From positions 1 to 64,000 of the forward strand of contig CAMJZV010000008.1 of the NCBI GenBank assembly GCA_946410305.1: a DNA stretch of 64,000 nt, in the 5' to 3' direction. Source of the stretch: an uncultured Prevotellaceae bacterium (GTDB lineage Bacteria; Bacteroidota; Bacteroidia; Bacteroidales; Bacteroidaceae). The notes under the pieces are model-generated. The model was not told the DNA's origin, ran no database searches, and worked only from the letters and a program-made list of their open reading frames with translations. The first letter of the stretch is position 1. The number at the start of each line of letters is the position of its first letter. Below, piece by piece: positions 33,130-41,083 of this stretch. The translations under genes and the position numbers were made by a program.

Positions 33130-34329
33130 TCAATCATCTTCGTAGTTGCGTAATGTCTTATCCATATAGTTTTTCAGGATGGTTCGTGTCTTTTCATCGT
33201 AGATGACCTCGTAGATAGGTACCAGACGGATGTCGATGAGGGCGGCGTCCTGAGGTGTTGCCGAGGCTTGCCACTCACGTAGTGTCGACTCCTCTAAGGT
33301 TGCTTGCTGACCTGTGGTGAAGGCTGTTACGAGCGACACTTTACCGCCACGGGCGGTGATGTGTGACTCTGAATTACGTCGGCACTTCATGGCAGCATCT
33401 TTATACTCGGTACTGAAACTGGTAGAAATGGTGACGAACTTGATAGGAATAGCCAATGAGAGTGCAACCTTCACGTCGAGCGAGTTGGTCACAGAGTCCA
33501 TCAGTGTGGTGTTGTAGTATTCCATCGAACAACCCAAGACGGAGCGGACAACGAAACCAGAGCCTACCTCCTCGATAAACTCGCGGCAGATGCCACTGGC
33601 AGCGAATGCAGATGTTGCCTGATGTATCTTCCCGATGAATTTCTGCATCACGTCTGAAAAACCTAGGGCGTAAGCCTCTCTGAACAGCGGCACCACCTTG
33701 CCCAGTGAGTCTGCATCTACGCTGGCATAGGTATTGTTCAGCGGAGAAGCGGCAATGGCCTGTGTGACCTGTTCTCGCAGGTTCAGATAGTTGAAGTCAC
33801 GTGAGAAGTAGGTCTGCTTCATGCGCATCAACGAATAATAGTTTTTCGTGGTAGAGTACTTCTGCTTGTTGAAACCCACCTCAAAGTCGAAGCCGAAGGC
33901 ACCAGTGTTGAAGCCGATACCGACGTCTACGGATATCTGGTCTTTCAGCTCATCCTTGTCCTCACTGTAGAAGAACTTCTGGTCTGACGTAGGAATGTAG
34001 TCGTCAACGATATAGGAGGTGCTGTACTTCCTTTCCATCTCGCGCAGATGGCGCATGTTGAACACTTCCATGTCGGTACCTACACAGTACGACTCGTTGT
34101 CGCGGTATGTGTAGCCGGCACCACGGATGGCACTGACGGCGTCTTCCACTGCTTGCAATTCTTGGGGAGTACGAGCCTTGGCAAGCCACGACACGGGTCT
34201 GAGGACGCTCAACGAGTCGTCGACAACCTCGGATGTATCAGCGCCAACGAATGTGTCATCGTCACTGCTGCATGATGCCAGCGTCAGCATGCCCATCGCT
34301 GCAAATATATATAATAAAGTGTACTTCAT
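33130..34329 (-). CDS. Divergent MACPF lipoprotein 4 of 6
   Basis: 399 residues. Signal peptide with lipobox 'LTLASC', then 'SSDDD', an excellent surface-export signal. The MACPF signature position reads 'EEVGSGFVVRSVLGCSMEY' (about 252-270): the Gly and the following strand are kept but the TH pair and second GG are lost. Other family marks are kept: 'MKQTYFSRDFNYLNL', 'ITARGGKVSLVTAFTTG' (GG strand) and the closing 'LIDIRLVPIYEVIYD'. It consists of little beyond the MACPF domain. It shares 'GAGYTYRDNESYCVG' and 'IVDDYIPTSD' with its two upstream neighbours. Confidence 0.78.
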   Translation of the reverse strand: MKYTLLYIFAAMGMLTLASCSSDDDTFVGADTSEVVDDSLSVLRPVSWLAKARTPQELQAVEDAVSAIRGAGYTYRDNESYCVGTDMEVFNMRHLREMERKYSTSYIVDDYIPTSDQKFFYSEDKDELKDQISVDVGIGFNTGAFGFDFEVGFNKQKYSTTKNYYSLMRMKQTYFSRDFNYLNLREQVTQAIAASPLNNTYASVDADSLGKVVPLFREAYALGFSDVMQKFIGKIHQATSAFAASGICREFIEEVGSGFVVRSVLGCSMEYYNTTLMDSVTNSLDVKVALSLAIPIKFVTISTSFSTEYKDAAMKCRRNSESHITARGGKVSLVTAFTTGQQATLEESTLREWQASATPQDAALIDIRLVPIYEVIYDEKTRTILKNYMDKTLRNYEDD

Positions 34330-34351
34330 TCCTAATTCGTCATTTTATTAC

Positions 34352-35443
34352 CTATTGCGCATTCGTACGTAATATATAGTTCACTCGGTCCTGCACCTTT
34401 CCCGTAAAGAGATTCGCAATGGATGCTATCTTCACGTCGGTAAGTGCACAGAGCTTCATCTGTTCGTCGTTGAGGGTGGGGGGAAAGTCCACACTCGCCA
34501 GCCATTCCCTGATGCCTTGTGGCGACGATGTGTCACCCGACAAGACTGCTGTGACAGCCTGTACGTCGCCGCCACGGACGTGGATGTCCATGTTGTATCG
34601 GTCACGGGAAACCTTGCTGAAATCATCCGTCTGCGTGCTCGATGATGACTGGACACCGATAATGAGTCCTATGCTGGCTTCGAGGGCCGTGCCTACGCTC
34701 ATGGTCTCAGTGAGTGCAGACTTCTCTATCTGCAGGGTGTATTCCAGCACACCGCCCATGAAGGCGCGTGCCACGAAGCCACGTCCCCATTTGTCCACGA
34801 AGTCGAAGACCATCTGGTTGCTTACGTTGACCTGATTGGTGTTGTTGCCTTCCAGCTTCTTCCAGTCGGCAAAGAAGCCAGGTGCGAAGACCATGCTGTC
34901 GCCCGTCTCCTTGTAGTACATGATGACATTCTTGTACTGCAGGTCGCGGCAGTATGCCACGCGCTTAGTGCGCTTCATGGCGAATACCGACTGGCTCTCC
35001 TCTACACTTCCCTTGGAGTAGTTGCCTGTCACCTTGATGTCGGCAACGATGAAGTTGGCACCAACGCTTGACGACAGGGCCAGCTGCTTGGAAACGGCAC
35101 TGCGCGTCTCACCGGTAATGACTTGTTCCTCGCTATACGGTGTGTAGTCATCGCTGATGAAGTTCAACCCCTTGACATACTGGATGGAGTCCAGATAGTT
35201 GAGGTTGAAGATGTTGAATGCCACTCCCTCCAGATACTCGGCTCCTGTGGCATACGTATAGCCCACGGCACGTTCGAAACCCGGAGGTGCCAGCAAGCGT
35301 GACACGTAGCTTCCCGTCGATCCCGTTCCATTGGTGTCGGATGCCTGAGGAGCTCGGCGCATATTGTCTGACGGCTCGTCGCTGCTACATGACGCCATTC
35401 CTAGCGCGCAGACAAGAAGGAGAAAACAATATAATCGGTTCAT
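34352..35443 (-). CDS. Divergent MACPF lipoprotein 3 of 6
   Basis: 363 residues from the ATG at 35443 (a GTG lies at 35452). Lipobox 'ALGMASC', then 'SSDEP'. The signature position is 'DKWGRGFVARAFMGGVLEY' (about 215-233): it keeps W-G and the final G-G but replaces T-H with R-G. The GG strand 'IHVRGGDVQAVTAVLSG' and the closing 'LCALTDVKIASIANLF' are present. It is the smallest of the six and is nearly only a MACPF domain plus a short N-terminal segment ('GYTYATGAEYLEGVAF', 'ISDDYTPYSEEQVITG') shared with lipoproteins 2 and 4. The gap to the upstream gene is 12 bases. Confidence 0.77.
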   Translation of the reverse strand: MNRLYCFLLLVCALGMASCSSDEPSDNMRRAPQASDTNGTGSTGSYVSRLLAPPGFERAVGYTYATGAEYLEGVAFNIFNLNYLDSIQYVKGLNFISDDYTPYSEEQVITGETRSAVSKQLALSSSVGANFIVADIKVTGNYSKGSVEESQSVFAMKRTKRVAYCRDLQYKNVIMYYKETGDSMVFAPGFFADWKKLEGNNTNQVNVSNQMVFDFVDKWGRGFVARAFMGGVLEYTLQIEKSALTETMSVGTALEASIGLIIGVQSSSSTQTDDFSKVSRDRYNMDIHVRGGDVQAVTAVLSGDTSSPQGIREWLASVDFPPTLNDEQMKLCALTDVKIASIANLFTGKVQDRVNYILRTNAQ

Positions 35444-35455
35444 AACGTTCACTAT

Positions 35456-36862
35456 TCACTGTTTACTCTTCAATTTTATATTAAAGTAGTCACTCAGCAC
35501 TTGACGGGCATAGTCATTGACAATGAGCGCATAGATAGGTATGAGCGACAGGTCAACCATGACGGCATGAGTGGCACGACAACTGTTCTGCCATGCTGTG
35601 ACATCACTGTCGTAGAGCTCACCGCCGGTAACCAGGATGTTCACTAGGCTTACATCGCCGCCACGCACCTTGATAGTGGCCGTCGTCTTTGACGTCAACT
35701 CGGTAGCTTCCTTGGAAACACCGATGTTGAACGACGCTGTGCCGCTGGCATCTTTGCCCTTGATCTTGCTCTGGAAACTCGCCTCAAGAGCTACCTTCAC
35801 ACCCAGCGTGTCACGCAGCAGCGTGCTGTCAACGCTGATCTGGTAGTCGAGCACGGTACCCATCACCGACTTGTTGATGAAGCAAGGACCTATCTCGTCG
35901 AGGAACTTGTCGCACAGGTCATACTGCTTTGTCGTATTACCCTTCGCAGCAGCAAGGTTCCTGGCAAGGGTCTCCTGAACGGAGTAGAAACCTGGCGACA
36001 GCAGTTTCTGCTTCTCTTCAGGCGTGGTGGCCTTTTCCAGCAGTGCCATGACGTTCATGTAATGAATCTCGCGGGTAAACTGGGTGTTCGTCAGGCGCTT
36101 GAGGGCGTATTTGTTCTTTGACTTCTCCTCATGACCTGTTCCCACACCGACAGTGACACTGCCGCTACCAGTAGTTCTGCCCTTCACCTTACCGAAGTCC
36201 ATGCCGGCAGAGGCATCGACGGTAACTTTTTTGGTGAGTTCCGACTCACTGTTTCCAGTAACCACCTCCTGGCTGGTCTGCGGGAATATGTCGTCGGAAA
36301 TCAGCCTGACTCCAGTGGCTTTCTGGATGCTGTCGAGCGTGACGAGGTTGAACAGCTGAATCAGTGCACCGTCGCAATATTCGCCACCGGGCATATAGCT
36401 ATAGCCAGCACCTTTGTTGGAGGAGAAAATGGTCGAGACCTCGTCCAACGAGGGATTGCCCGACTGGACGATAGACAGGTTGTATTCGCTGTCACCACCA
36501 GCTCCTCTGGTTGCACCCTCACTGCTGAGTGTCAGCACATTCTCGCGCATGGCTCCCCAGTTCTCACCCACCTGGACGACAACCGTGGCAGGACCCTCGC
36601 CCACTGACGGATAGACATTTGCCAAACCTTTCGAAGTTGCTACAGACCACTTGCCCGGCACGTTGATGAAGGCAGTATACTCCCTATAGGAGGCGCCAGA
36701 GGTTACGATGTTGCCTCCAGAACTTCCAAGGATAGAAAGCGGAGCATTGCTCTCGCTGCCAGTCCCCTCATTGCCTGTCATATCCTCGCTGCTGGAGCAT
36801 GCCGCCGCAAGCGCGGCAGCAAGCACCAACATGGAGTAAGATCTGCGTCTGTTCATATTCAC
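35456..36862 (-). CDS. Divergent MACPF lipoprotein 2 of 6, with BACON-like N-terminal domain
   Basis: 468 residues. Lipobox 'AAALAAAC', then 'SSSED'. Residues about 40-130 form a small beta-sandwich with 'FINVPGKWSVATSKG' and 'VVQVGENWGAMRENVLTL', resembling BACON-type Ig-like domains, which in Bacteroidetes often mediate carbohydrate or mucin contact or act as spacers. The MACPF part follows, with 'GAGYSYMPGGEYCDGALI', 'LISDDIFPQTSQEVVTG', a degenerate signature 'DEIGPCFINKSVMGTVLDY' (about 322-340), 'IKVRGGDVSLVNILVTGG' and the closing 'MVDLSLIPIYALIV'. It overlaps the upstream gene by 4 bases (ATGA), indicating coupled translation. Confidence 0.78.
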   Translation of the reverse strand: MNMNRRRSYSMLVLAAALAAACSSSEDMTGNEGTGSESNAPLSILGSSGGNIVTSGASYREYTAFINVPGKWSVATSKGLANVYPSVGEGPATVVVQVGENWGAMRENVLTLSSEGATRGAGGDSEYNLSIVQSGNPSLDEVSTIFSSNKGAGYSYMPGGEYCDGALIQLFNLVTLDSIQKATGVRLISDDIFPQTSQEVVTGNSESELTKKVTVDASAGMDFGKVKGRTTGSGSVTVGVGTGHEEKSKNKYALKRLTNTQFTREIHYMNVMALLEKATTPEEKQKLLSPGFYSVQETLARNLAAAKGNTTKQYDLCDKFLDEIGPCFINKSVMGTVLDYQISVDSTLLRDTLGVKVALEASFQSKIKGKDASGTASFNIGVSKEATELTSKTTATIKVRGGDVSLVNILVTGGELYDSDVTAWQNSCRATHAVMVDLSLIPIYALIVNDYARQVLSDYFNIKLKSKQ

Positions 36863-38349
36863 TTAAGGTCGCTTAAGTCTATCGTAAGCTCGTTCCCGTA
36901 TTTGCTCTCGTCGAGAGAGAAGCTCTTGTCAATATATTGTTTGAGATATGCACGGGCCTTACCCTCGTCGCTATTGGCGTTGGTGCCATCAAAGATGTCG
37001 TAGATAGGATGTACTTGCATGCCCACCATAGCTGCCTTCTCAGGTTCTGCGCCGAGCATCCACTGGGCTAGGTCGGTACAATTGAGTGAGCCGCCAGTAG
37101 CCAGGATGTTAACCAGCTGGATGTCATTGCCGCGAGCCTTAACCTTTGCCTTGGTAGAGGAGGCTGCGTCGAACTGAGCATCGGTCACCTGAACATTGCC
37201 GCTGAAGAAGAAGTTCTTCAGCTTGGTACTGTCCTGCATCTGCTGCAGAATCTTAGCCTTGGTGGCGGAATCGACACCAGTCGTATCCTTAATCTGCTGC
37301 TGCCACTTGAAGTCCAGAGCGGCCTTCACATCAGTGCTCTTAACAGTCTTCGAAGAGTCAACAGTCATACGGTAGTTAAGTTCGCAGCCTAAAAGACATT
37401 TGGTAATGAAATGGGTACCTACGATTCTGAAGAAATCATCGGCTGCCGCCTTCTTCTTGGTTGCATCATCTCCTGCAGCTGCAAACTCATTGATGAAGAG
37501 TTTCTTGTAATATTTGAAGCCCTGGGAGATGTTATTGTCATTTAACCAAGCCTTGTCCCATGCAAGCTCACGGCTGTACATCGAACGTATCAGTGACTTC
37601 TGTACGACAGTCTGACCAGTATGTGTTACGCGGTTTACGTTCACGTCGGCAGACAAGCCCAGCTTGACAGGTCCGAAGTTTCCGCCAGGATTGCCCTTCA
37701 CAGCAACCAGCTTGTCCATCATACTGTCGCTAGTGTGATAGAAGTATTCCTCCTTGGTCTCTGGTGCAAAGTCGTGCTTGACAAGCGTGTCAACCTCGTT
37801 GATGGCCTCCATTTTGAAAATCTGAATGCCAGTACACAGTTCTGCAACAGGACTCTTCGTTCTCATGAAACCATAGCCCACAAAGACATTGGAGTTTACA
37901 ATCTTTTTGAATCTTTCCAGGCTTAAAAGTGCATCCTGGGTCACCGTCTGAGAGGTCTCACCAGCACGACGCATGGACCCGTTTTCGTCGAGGAAGTTCA
38001 CCTTGTAAGACAGCTGACGAGCCTCAGCCCAGTTGTTGCCAACCAGCACCGGTACACGTGCATTGCCTTTGCCATACATCTTGGTTGGAGTAAACTCCAT
38101 GTTGTCTGCAGGCTCAATATACCAGAGACCGTCGGTTTTGATATTCAGATAATACGTGCCATTGTCGGCAGACACGTTTGATACCTGCTGACCGTCTGCA
38201 TTAGTCAGTACAAAGGAGTTCATGGCCTGGTCGCCAAACACGGCTTCGCCAGCTCTGGGATCAACTTCAGTCAAAGAAGAATCTGAACATGCGGTAAAGG
38301 CTGCTAAAGCCATTGCAGCAACGAATAACTGCTTAGTCATTTTTTTCAT
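36859..38349 (-). CDS. MACPF lipoprotein 1 of 6, with BACON-like N-terminal domain
   Basis: 496 residues and the first gene of the operon. Lipobox 'ALAAFTAC', then 'SDSS'. An N-terminal Ig-like domain (about 40-130) contains 'LNIKTDGLWYIEPADN' and 'VPVLVGNNWAEARQLSY', similar to that of lipoprotein 2. The signature 'RIVGTHFITKCLLGCELNY' (about 307-325) keeps G-T-H-F but has G-C instead of G-G. Later marks are 'VKARGNDIQLVNILATGG' and 'MVGMQVHPIYDIFDG'. The segment between (about 365-420) has a Lys/Asp-rich insertion near one of the expected membrane-hairpin regions. A promoter with both -33 and -7 elements lies about 90 bases upstream. Confidence 0.82.
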   Translation of the reverse strand: MKKMTKQLFVAAMALAAFTACSDSSLTEVDPRAGEAVFGDQAMNSFVLTNADGQQVSNVSADNGTYYLNIKTDGLWYIEPADNMEFTPTKMYGKGNARVPVLVGNNWAEARQLSYKVNFLDENGSMRRAGETSQTVTQDALLSLERFKKIVNSNVFVGYGFMRTKSPVAELCTGIQIFKMEAINEVDTLVKHDFAPETKEEYFYHTSDSMMDKLVAVKGNPGGNFGPVKLGLSADVNVNRVTHTGQTVVQKSLIRSMYSRELAWDKAWLNDNNISQGFKYYKKLFINEFAAAGDDATKKKAAADDFFRIVGTHFITKCLLGCELNYRMTVDSSKTVKSTDVKAALDFKWQQQIKDTTGVDSATKAKILQQMQDSTKLKNFFFSGNVQVTDAQFDAASSTKAKVKARGNDIQLVNILATGGSLNCTDLAQWMLGAEPEKAAMVGMQVHPIYDIFDGTNANSDEGKARAYLKQYIDKSFSLDESKYGNELTIDLSDLK

Positions 38350-38438
38350 AATCTTTATATTTTAGGTTTATTTAAAAATAATTGTCTTACTCTTTCCTCA
38401 CAGGTTCCTATTTTCCCCTGATAGTTTTAGATTGGGTA

Positions 38439-38469
38439 CAAAGATAACTAATTTTTTTCTAAAAACAAA
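38439..38469 (-). promoter_or_regulatory. Promoter of the MACPF operon
   Basis: On the minus strand, TATCTTTG (38446 to 38439) is a perfect -7 box and TTTG (38469 to 38466) sits 19 bases upstream at the -33 position. Transcription would start near 38432, leaving an 80-base leader before the ATG at 38349. No other equally good promoter was noticed inside the operon. Confidence 0.75.
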
Positions 38470-38559
38470 CAAAATTGCAAAAAAAGAACTGTTTGTGCTG
38501 CGATTTAACAATTTTCAACTTGTTGTAGGAGTTACATGCCCGTCATGTCATTGAAAAAT

Positions 38560-38664
38560 AGAGCTTCACGCTCGTGCGTAAAGCTCTAAATGATAGTCTA
38601 TTAAGGGTGACGCTTTTTGATATCACTTGATTTTTTTTTACTGTCTTCAGCAGTTTTGCTGAAG
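38560..38664. other. Two stem-loops in the gap upstream of the MACPF operon
   Basis: AGAGCTT/AAGCTCT pair at 38560-38587, and a perfect 8-bp stem CTTCAGCA/TGCTGAAG with a 4-base loop at 38645-38664. Neither has a strong T-run. They could be terminators, processing sites or parts of a small RNA. Bases 38470-38824 hold no supportable gene. Confidence 0.45.
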
Positions 38665-38824
38665 GTTCTGCATTGCCTTTAAAGGGCAACAGGTACCAGC
38701 GGACAGTCCAACTGAGTTCTTCGTGGGGCTCAAGGTTGTGATTGGCTTAAAGAAGGAATAGTTGTCTTTTCATTATTGTCAATAATTTTGTCGCAAAATA
38801 CGAAGGAATTTTCCAGGAAAAATA

Positions 38825-39316
38825 GGTTTTCAAAAAAAAGGTTCCACCTTTCACGGATTTGCCGGAACCCCAGTAAATAAAGGGGTTGCGGGGGTGCGGG
38901 GGCGTTCAAAACGTTCCACAAACGTTTCACAACCCTTTCACAAATTATATAGGTTCGCGAGATAGCTGTACCCGCGCGTGGGATAGCTGTAGCCGTGAAA
39001 AAGTCGTACAGCTTTTCCAAAAGTCGTAGGACTTTTTGGCGAGAACAGCTATCTCGTGGTCGTATCAGCTGTAGCCAATGGCAAGATAGCTGTAGCCAGG
39101 AAAAAACGCTCACCGTTTTCAGAAAAACGCTCAGCGTTTTTTGGCGAGACAGCTGTTCCCGCAGTCGTATCAGCTACTCCCGTTGTCGTATCAGCCCCTG
39201 TGGAAGCACTGTGAAAGCAATGTGAAACGTCCGCGCACACGCGAAACGTCCAGACCCCCTTTAAATAAAGGACTTTGGGCATATCCGTGGAAGGTGGAAC
39301 CTATTTTTTGAAAACC
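38825..39316. repeat. 492-bp non-coding element with long terminal inverted repeats and internal palindromic words
   Basis: The ends are imperfect inverted repeats: from 38825 GGTTTTCAAAA, then GGTTCCACCTTTCACGGAT and AATAAAGGGG; from 39316 inward the reverse complement reads GGTTTTCAAAA, GGTTCCACCTTCCACGGAT and TATTTAAAGGGG. Similarity continues inward to ACGTTTCACA...CTTTCACA. The centre has at least six degenerate copies of GATAGCTGTAGCC and two parallel units, each a hairpin flanked by AAAA and TTTT (38997-39037; 39102-39141) followed by GGCGAGA-CAGCT. Short open frames here are on both strands and look accidental. It resembles a MITE or a structured RNA locus. Confidence 0.7.
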
Positions 39317-39394
39317 ACACAGCGTGCGCACGCGCGAACCTAACATATTGCAAGTGTTCTGACAGGGACGTAAAAATTCGGGTCTCTAAGTTTG

Positions 39395-39650
39395 CACTCT
39401 GATAGAGAATATCAGTGAAGAATTTGCTCAATACCGGCCAATTCCTTACCTTTGTTGTCAGAAGGAGGAAAAGGCCGACAGGAAAGGGAAACTAAAACCG
39501 GGTCAAAAGTCCTTTAGAGTCTATGAACCGCCTAAGTCCTTCCTGTTTAGTTGCAAAGTCCAGATAGAATGCCAGCGGCACTGTAGCCTATTTAGAGTCC
39601 AAGACCAGACAACTATTGGCCAATTCCTTCATTAAAGACGGTACAAAGGT
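39395..39650 (+). ncRNA. Candidate bridge RNA leader of the IS110 element
   Basis: IS110-group elements are known to encode a structured bridge RNA in the non-coding end before the recombinase. Here 250 bases without a gene follow a good -7 box (TAAGTTTG, 39387-39394), but no -33 element is seen on its left, as expected if a full promoter forms only when the circle joins right and left ends. GGCCAATTCCTT occurs twice (39436-39447, 39618-39629), and CTGATA/TATCAG forms a hairpin at 39401-39417. Inference from family and layout. Confidence 0.5.
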
Positions 39651-40691
39651 ATGAAAAAAATCTTTATTGGCATCGATTTCTCGAAGGAAAAGTTTGATGC
39701 AACCCTCATTAAAGCGGAGGGACTGAAGGAATGTGCTCCAAGTATGCACGAAGTGTTTGACAACAAGACATCAGGCTTCCGTCGTCTGGTTAGGTGGGTG
39801 AAGACTCAATCCGAGGGTCTTCCTATTGATACCTGGCTCTTCTGTGGCGAGAACACTGGAGCCTACAGTATTGGCCTAAGCAACTATCTCTATGCATCTG
39901 GCTACGATATGTGTTTGGAGAATGCCTACAAGATCAAACACTCTGCAGGTATCCTGCGTGTAAAAAATGACAAAGCAGACTCCAAGGCTATTGCAGAATA
40001 TGCTATGCGTAACTATGACAAGGTTAGACTTCACAAGCCTCAGAGTAGCTCGTTGACATGCTTAAGAGAGGTTTTTCTATATCGTCATAGTCTTGTAAGA
40101 CAAAAAGTGGCACTGACCGTCAGAAGAGACGAGAAACGGCTCACACAAGAGAAATCAGATGCGAGAGCATTTATGTCCTTCACTAGCAAACATCTCATCA
40201 CAGAGATTAACAAGGCCATTTACAAATGCGACCAGAAGATAAAAGAGACTATTGCTGCAGATGACGAGCTCAGGGAGATCTTTGATATCATTATTTCTAT
40301 GCCTGGCATAGGTATACAGAATGCTACGTGCCTGATGGTTTATACGGACAACTTCCAGAAGTTTGACATGGATTCCCGCAAAATAGCCTGCTACTATGGT
40401 ATAGCGCCATTTGGACGGCAATCAGGAACCAGTGTCAATAGCAGACCAAAAGTCAGTCCGTTTGCCAACAGGATGATCAAGGCACTACTCTCACAAGCAG
40501 CATTGGCCGCTATCAAGTCTGATATCAGTGTACATAACTATTATCAGCGTCTCATAGAGCGTGGCAAGCATCCTCTACTGATACACAATAATATCAAGAA
40601 CAAGATGCTGCACGCCCTTGTAGCAATGGTTAGAGACAGAAAAAAATACAACCCTGATTATGTCTATCAGACAAATAAATCGGCGGCATAG
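39651..40691 (+). CDS. IS110-family transposase (DEDD recombinase)
   Basis: 346 residues. The N-terminal RuvC-like domain begins 'KIFIGIDFSKEKFDATLI' with the first catalytic Asp, followed by 'CGENTGAYSIGLS' (Glu) and 'VKNDKADSKAIAEYAM' (two Asp), giving the DEDD set. The C-terminal transposase_20 domain is complete: 'IISMPGIGIQNATCLMVYTD' and 'FGRQSGTSVNSRP', the latter with the serine that acts as nucleophile in the family, then 'MIKALLSQAALAAI'. No frameshift or stop is seen, so the element could be active. The enzyme is guided by a bridge RNA in characterised relatives. Confidence 0.92.
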   Translation: MKKIFIGIDFSKEKFDATLIKAEGLKECAPSMHEVFDNKTSGFRRLVRWVKTQSEGLPIDTWLFCGENTGAYSIGLSNYLYASGYDMCLENAYKIKHSAGILRVKNDKADSKAIAEYAMRNYDKVRLHKPQSSSLTCLREVFLYRHSLVRQKVALTVRRDEKRLTQEKSDARAFMSFTSKHLITEINKAIYKCDQKIKETIAADDELREIFDIIISMPGIGIQNATCLMVYTDNFQKFDMDSRKIACYYGIAPFGRQSGTSVNSRPKVSPFANRMIKALLSQAALAAIKSDISVHNYYQRLIERGKHPLLIHNNIKNKMLHALVAMVRDRKKYNPDYVYQTNKSAA

Positions 40692-40790
40692 ATACTCAAA
40701 TGTTAAATATATAGTTAAATCGCATAATATGTTTGGAATTTACCATAGAATGCGGTTCTCCCTGATCCACTTTTTAAAGAATAAAACAGG

Positions 40791-40818
40791 AAACGGAAGT
40801 CAATGGCTTCCGTTTTCT
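40791..40818 (+). terminator. Terminator downstream of the transposase
   Basis: A 9-bp perfect stem AAACGGAAG (40791-40799) and CTTCCGTTT (40807-40815) followed by TTC. It ends about 100 bases after the transposase stop codon. Confidence 0.7.
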
Positions 40819-40840
40819 GTGTGTGGTGTTTATGTGTCAT

Positions 40841-40868
40841 AACTGACATGAGTCAGCCCGTGTCAGTT
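40841..40868. repeat. Inverted repeat AACTGACA/TGTCAGTT
   Basis: A perfect 8-bp dyad with a 12-base spacer, just beyond the IS110 terminator. It may mark the right end of the element or be a regulator site. Confidence 0.45.
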
Positions 40869-41003
40869 TAGCAGATTAAAAAGCGAGGGCTGAACGGATA
40901 TAGTATTTCTATTTATTGTCACTTTTAATGATAAAAATATATGGTTCAGCTTGCAAAGTTACGACAAAATGAACTAATAAACGAATAAAAACACTCCAAA
41001 GTG

Positions 41004-41033
41004 TTGCATATTGTATTTTTTTTGTTATCTTTG
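41004..41033 (+). promoter_or_regulatory. Promoter of the zeta-toxin-like lipoprotein gene
   Basis: TTG at 41004-41006 and TATCTTTG at 41026-41033 are spaced by 19 bases, a good Bacteroidetes promoter, 50 bases before the ATG at 41084. Confidence 0.7.
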
Positions 41034-41083
41034 TCGCCATAAACATGTGTGTATTAAAGAATAAACTAAAACTATATAAAACT

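Larger units (their letters stand above)
39360..40870 (+). mobile_element. IS110-family insertion sequence (ends approximate)
   Basis: A full IS110-type transposase gene is flanked by about 250 bases of non-coding leader and about 170 bases of trailing DNA. IS110 elements usually lack terminal inverted repeats and target duplications, so the limits given are estimates: left just before the -7 box at 39387, right near the AACTGACA/TGTCAGTT dyad at 40841-40868. It lies between the terminal-repeat element and a toxin-like lipoprotein gene. Confidence 0.65.

Noticed and set aside
38960..39230. A possible CRISPR array from the repeated AGCTGTAGCC words
   Set aside because: Repeat units are degenerate, occur in both orientations and lack regular spacers; no cas genes are near.
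38730..39282. Three short open frames within and beside the terminal-repeat element
   Set aside because: They run through the inverted repeats and hairpins on both strands, give low-complexity proteins and have no promoter; the DNA is better explained as non-coding.
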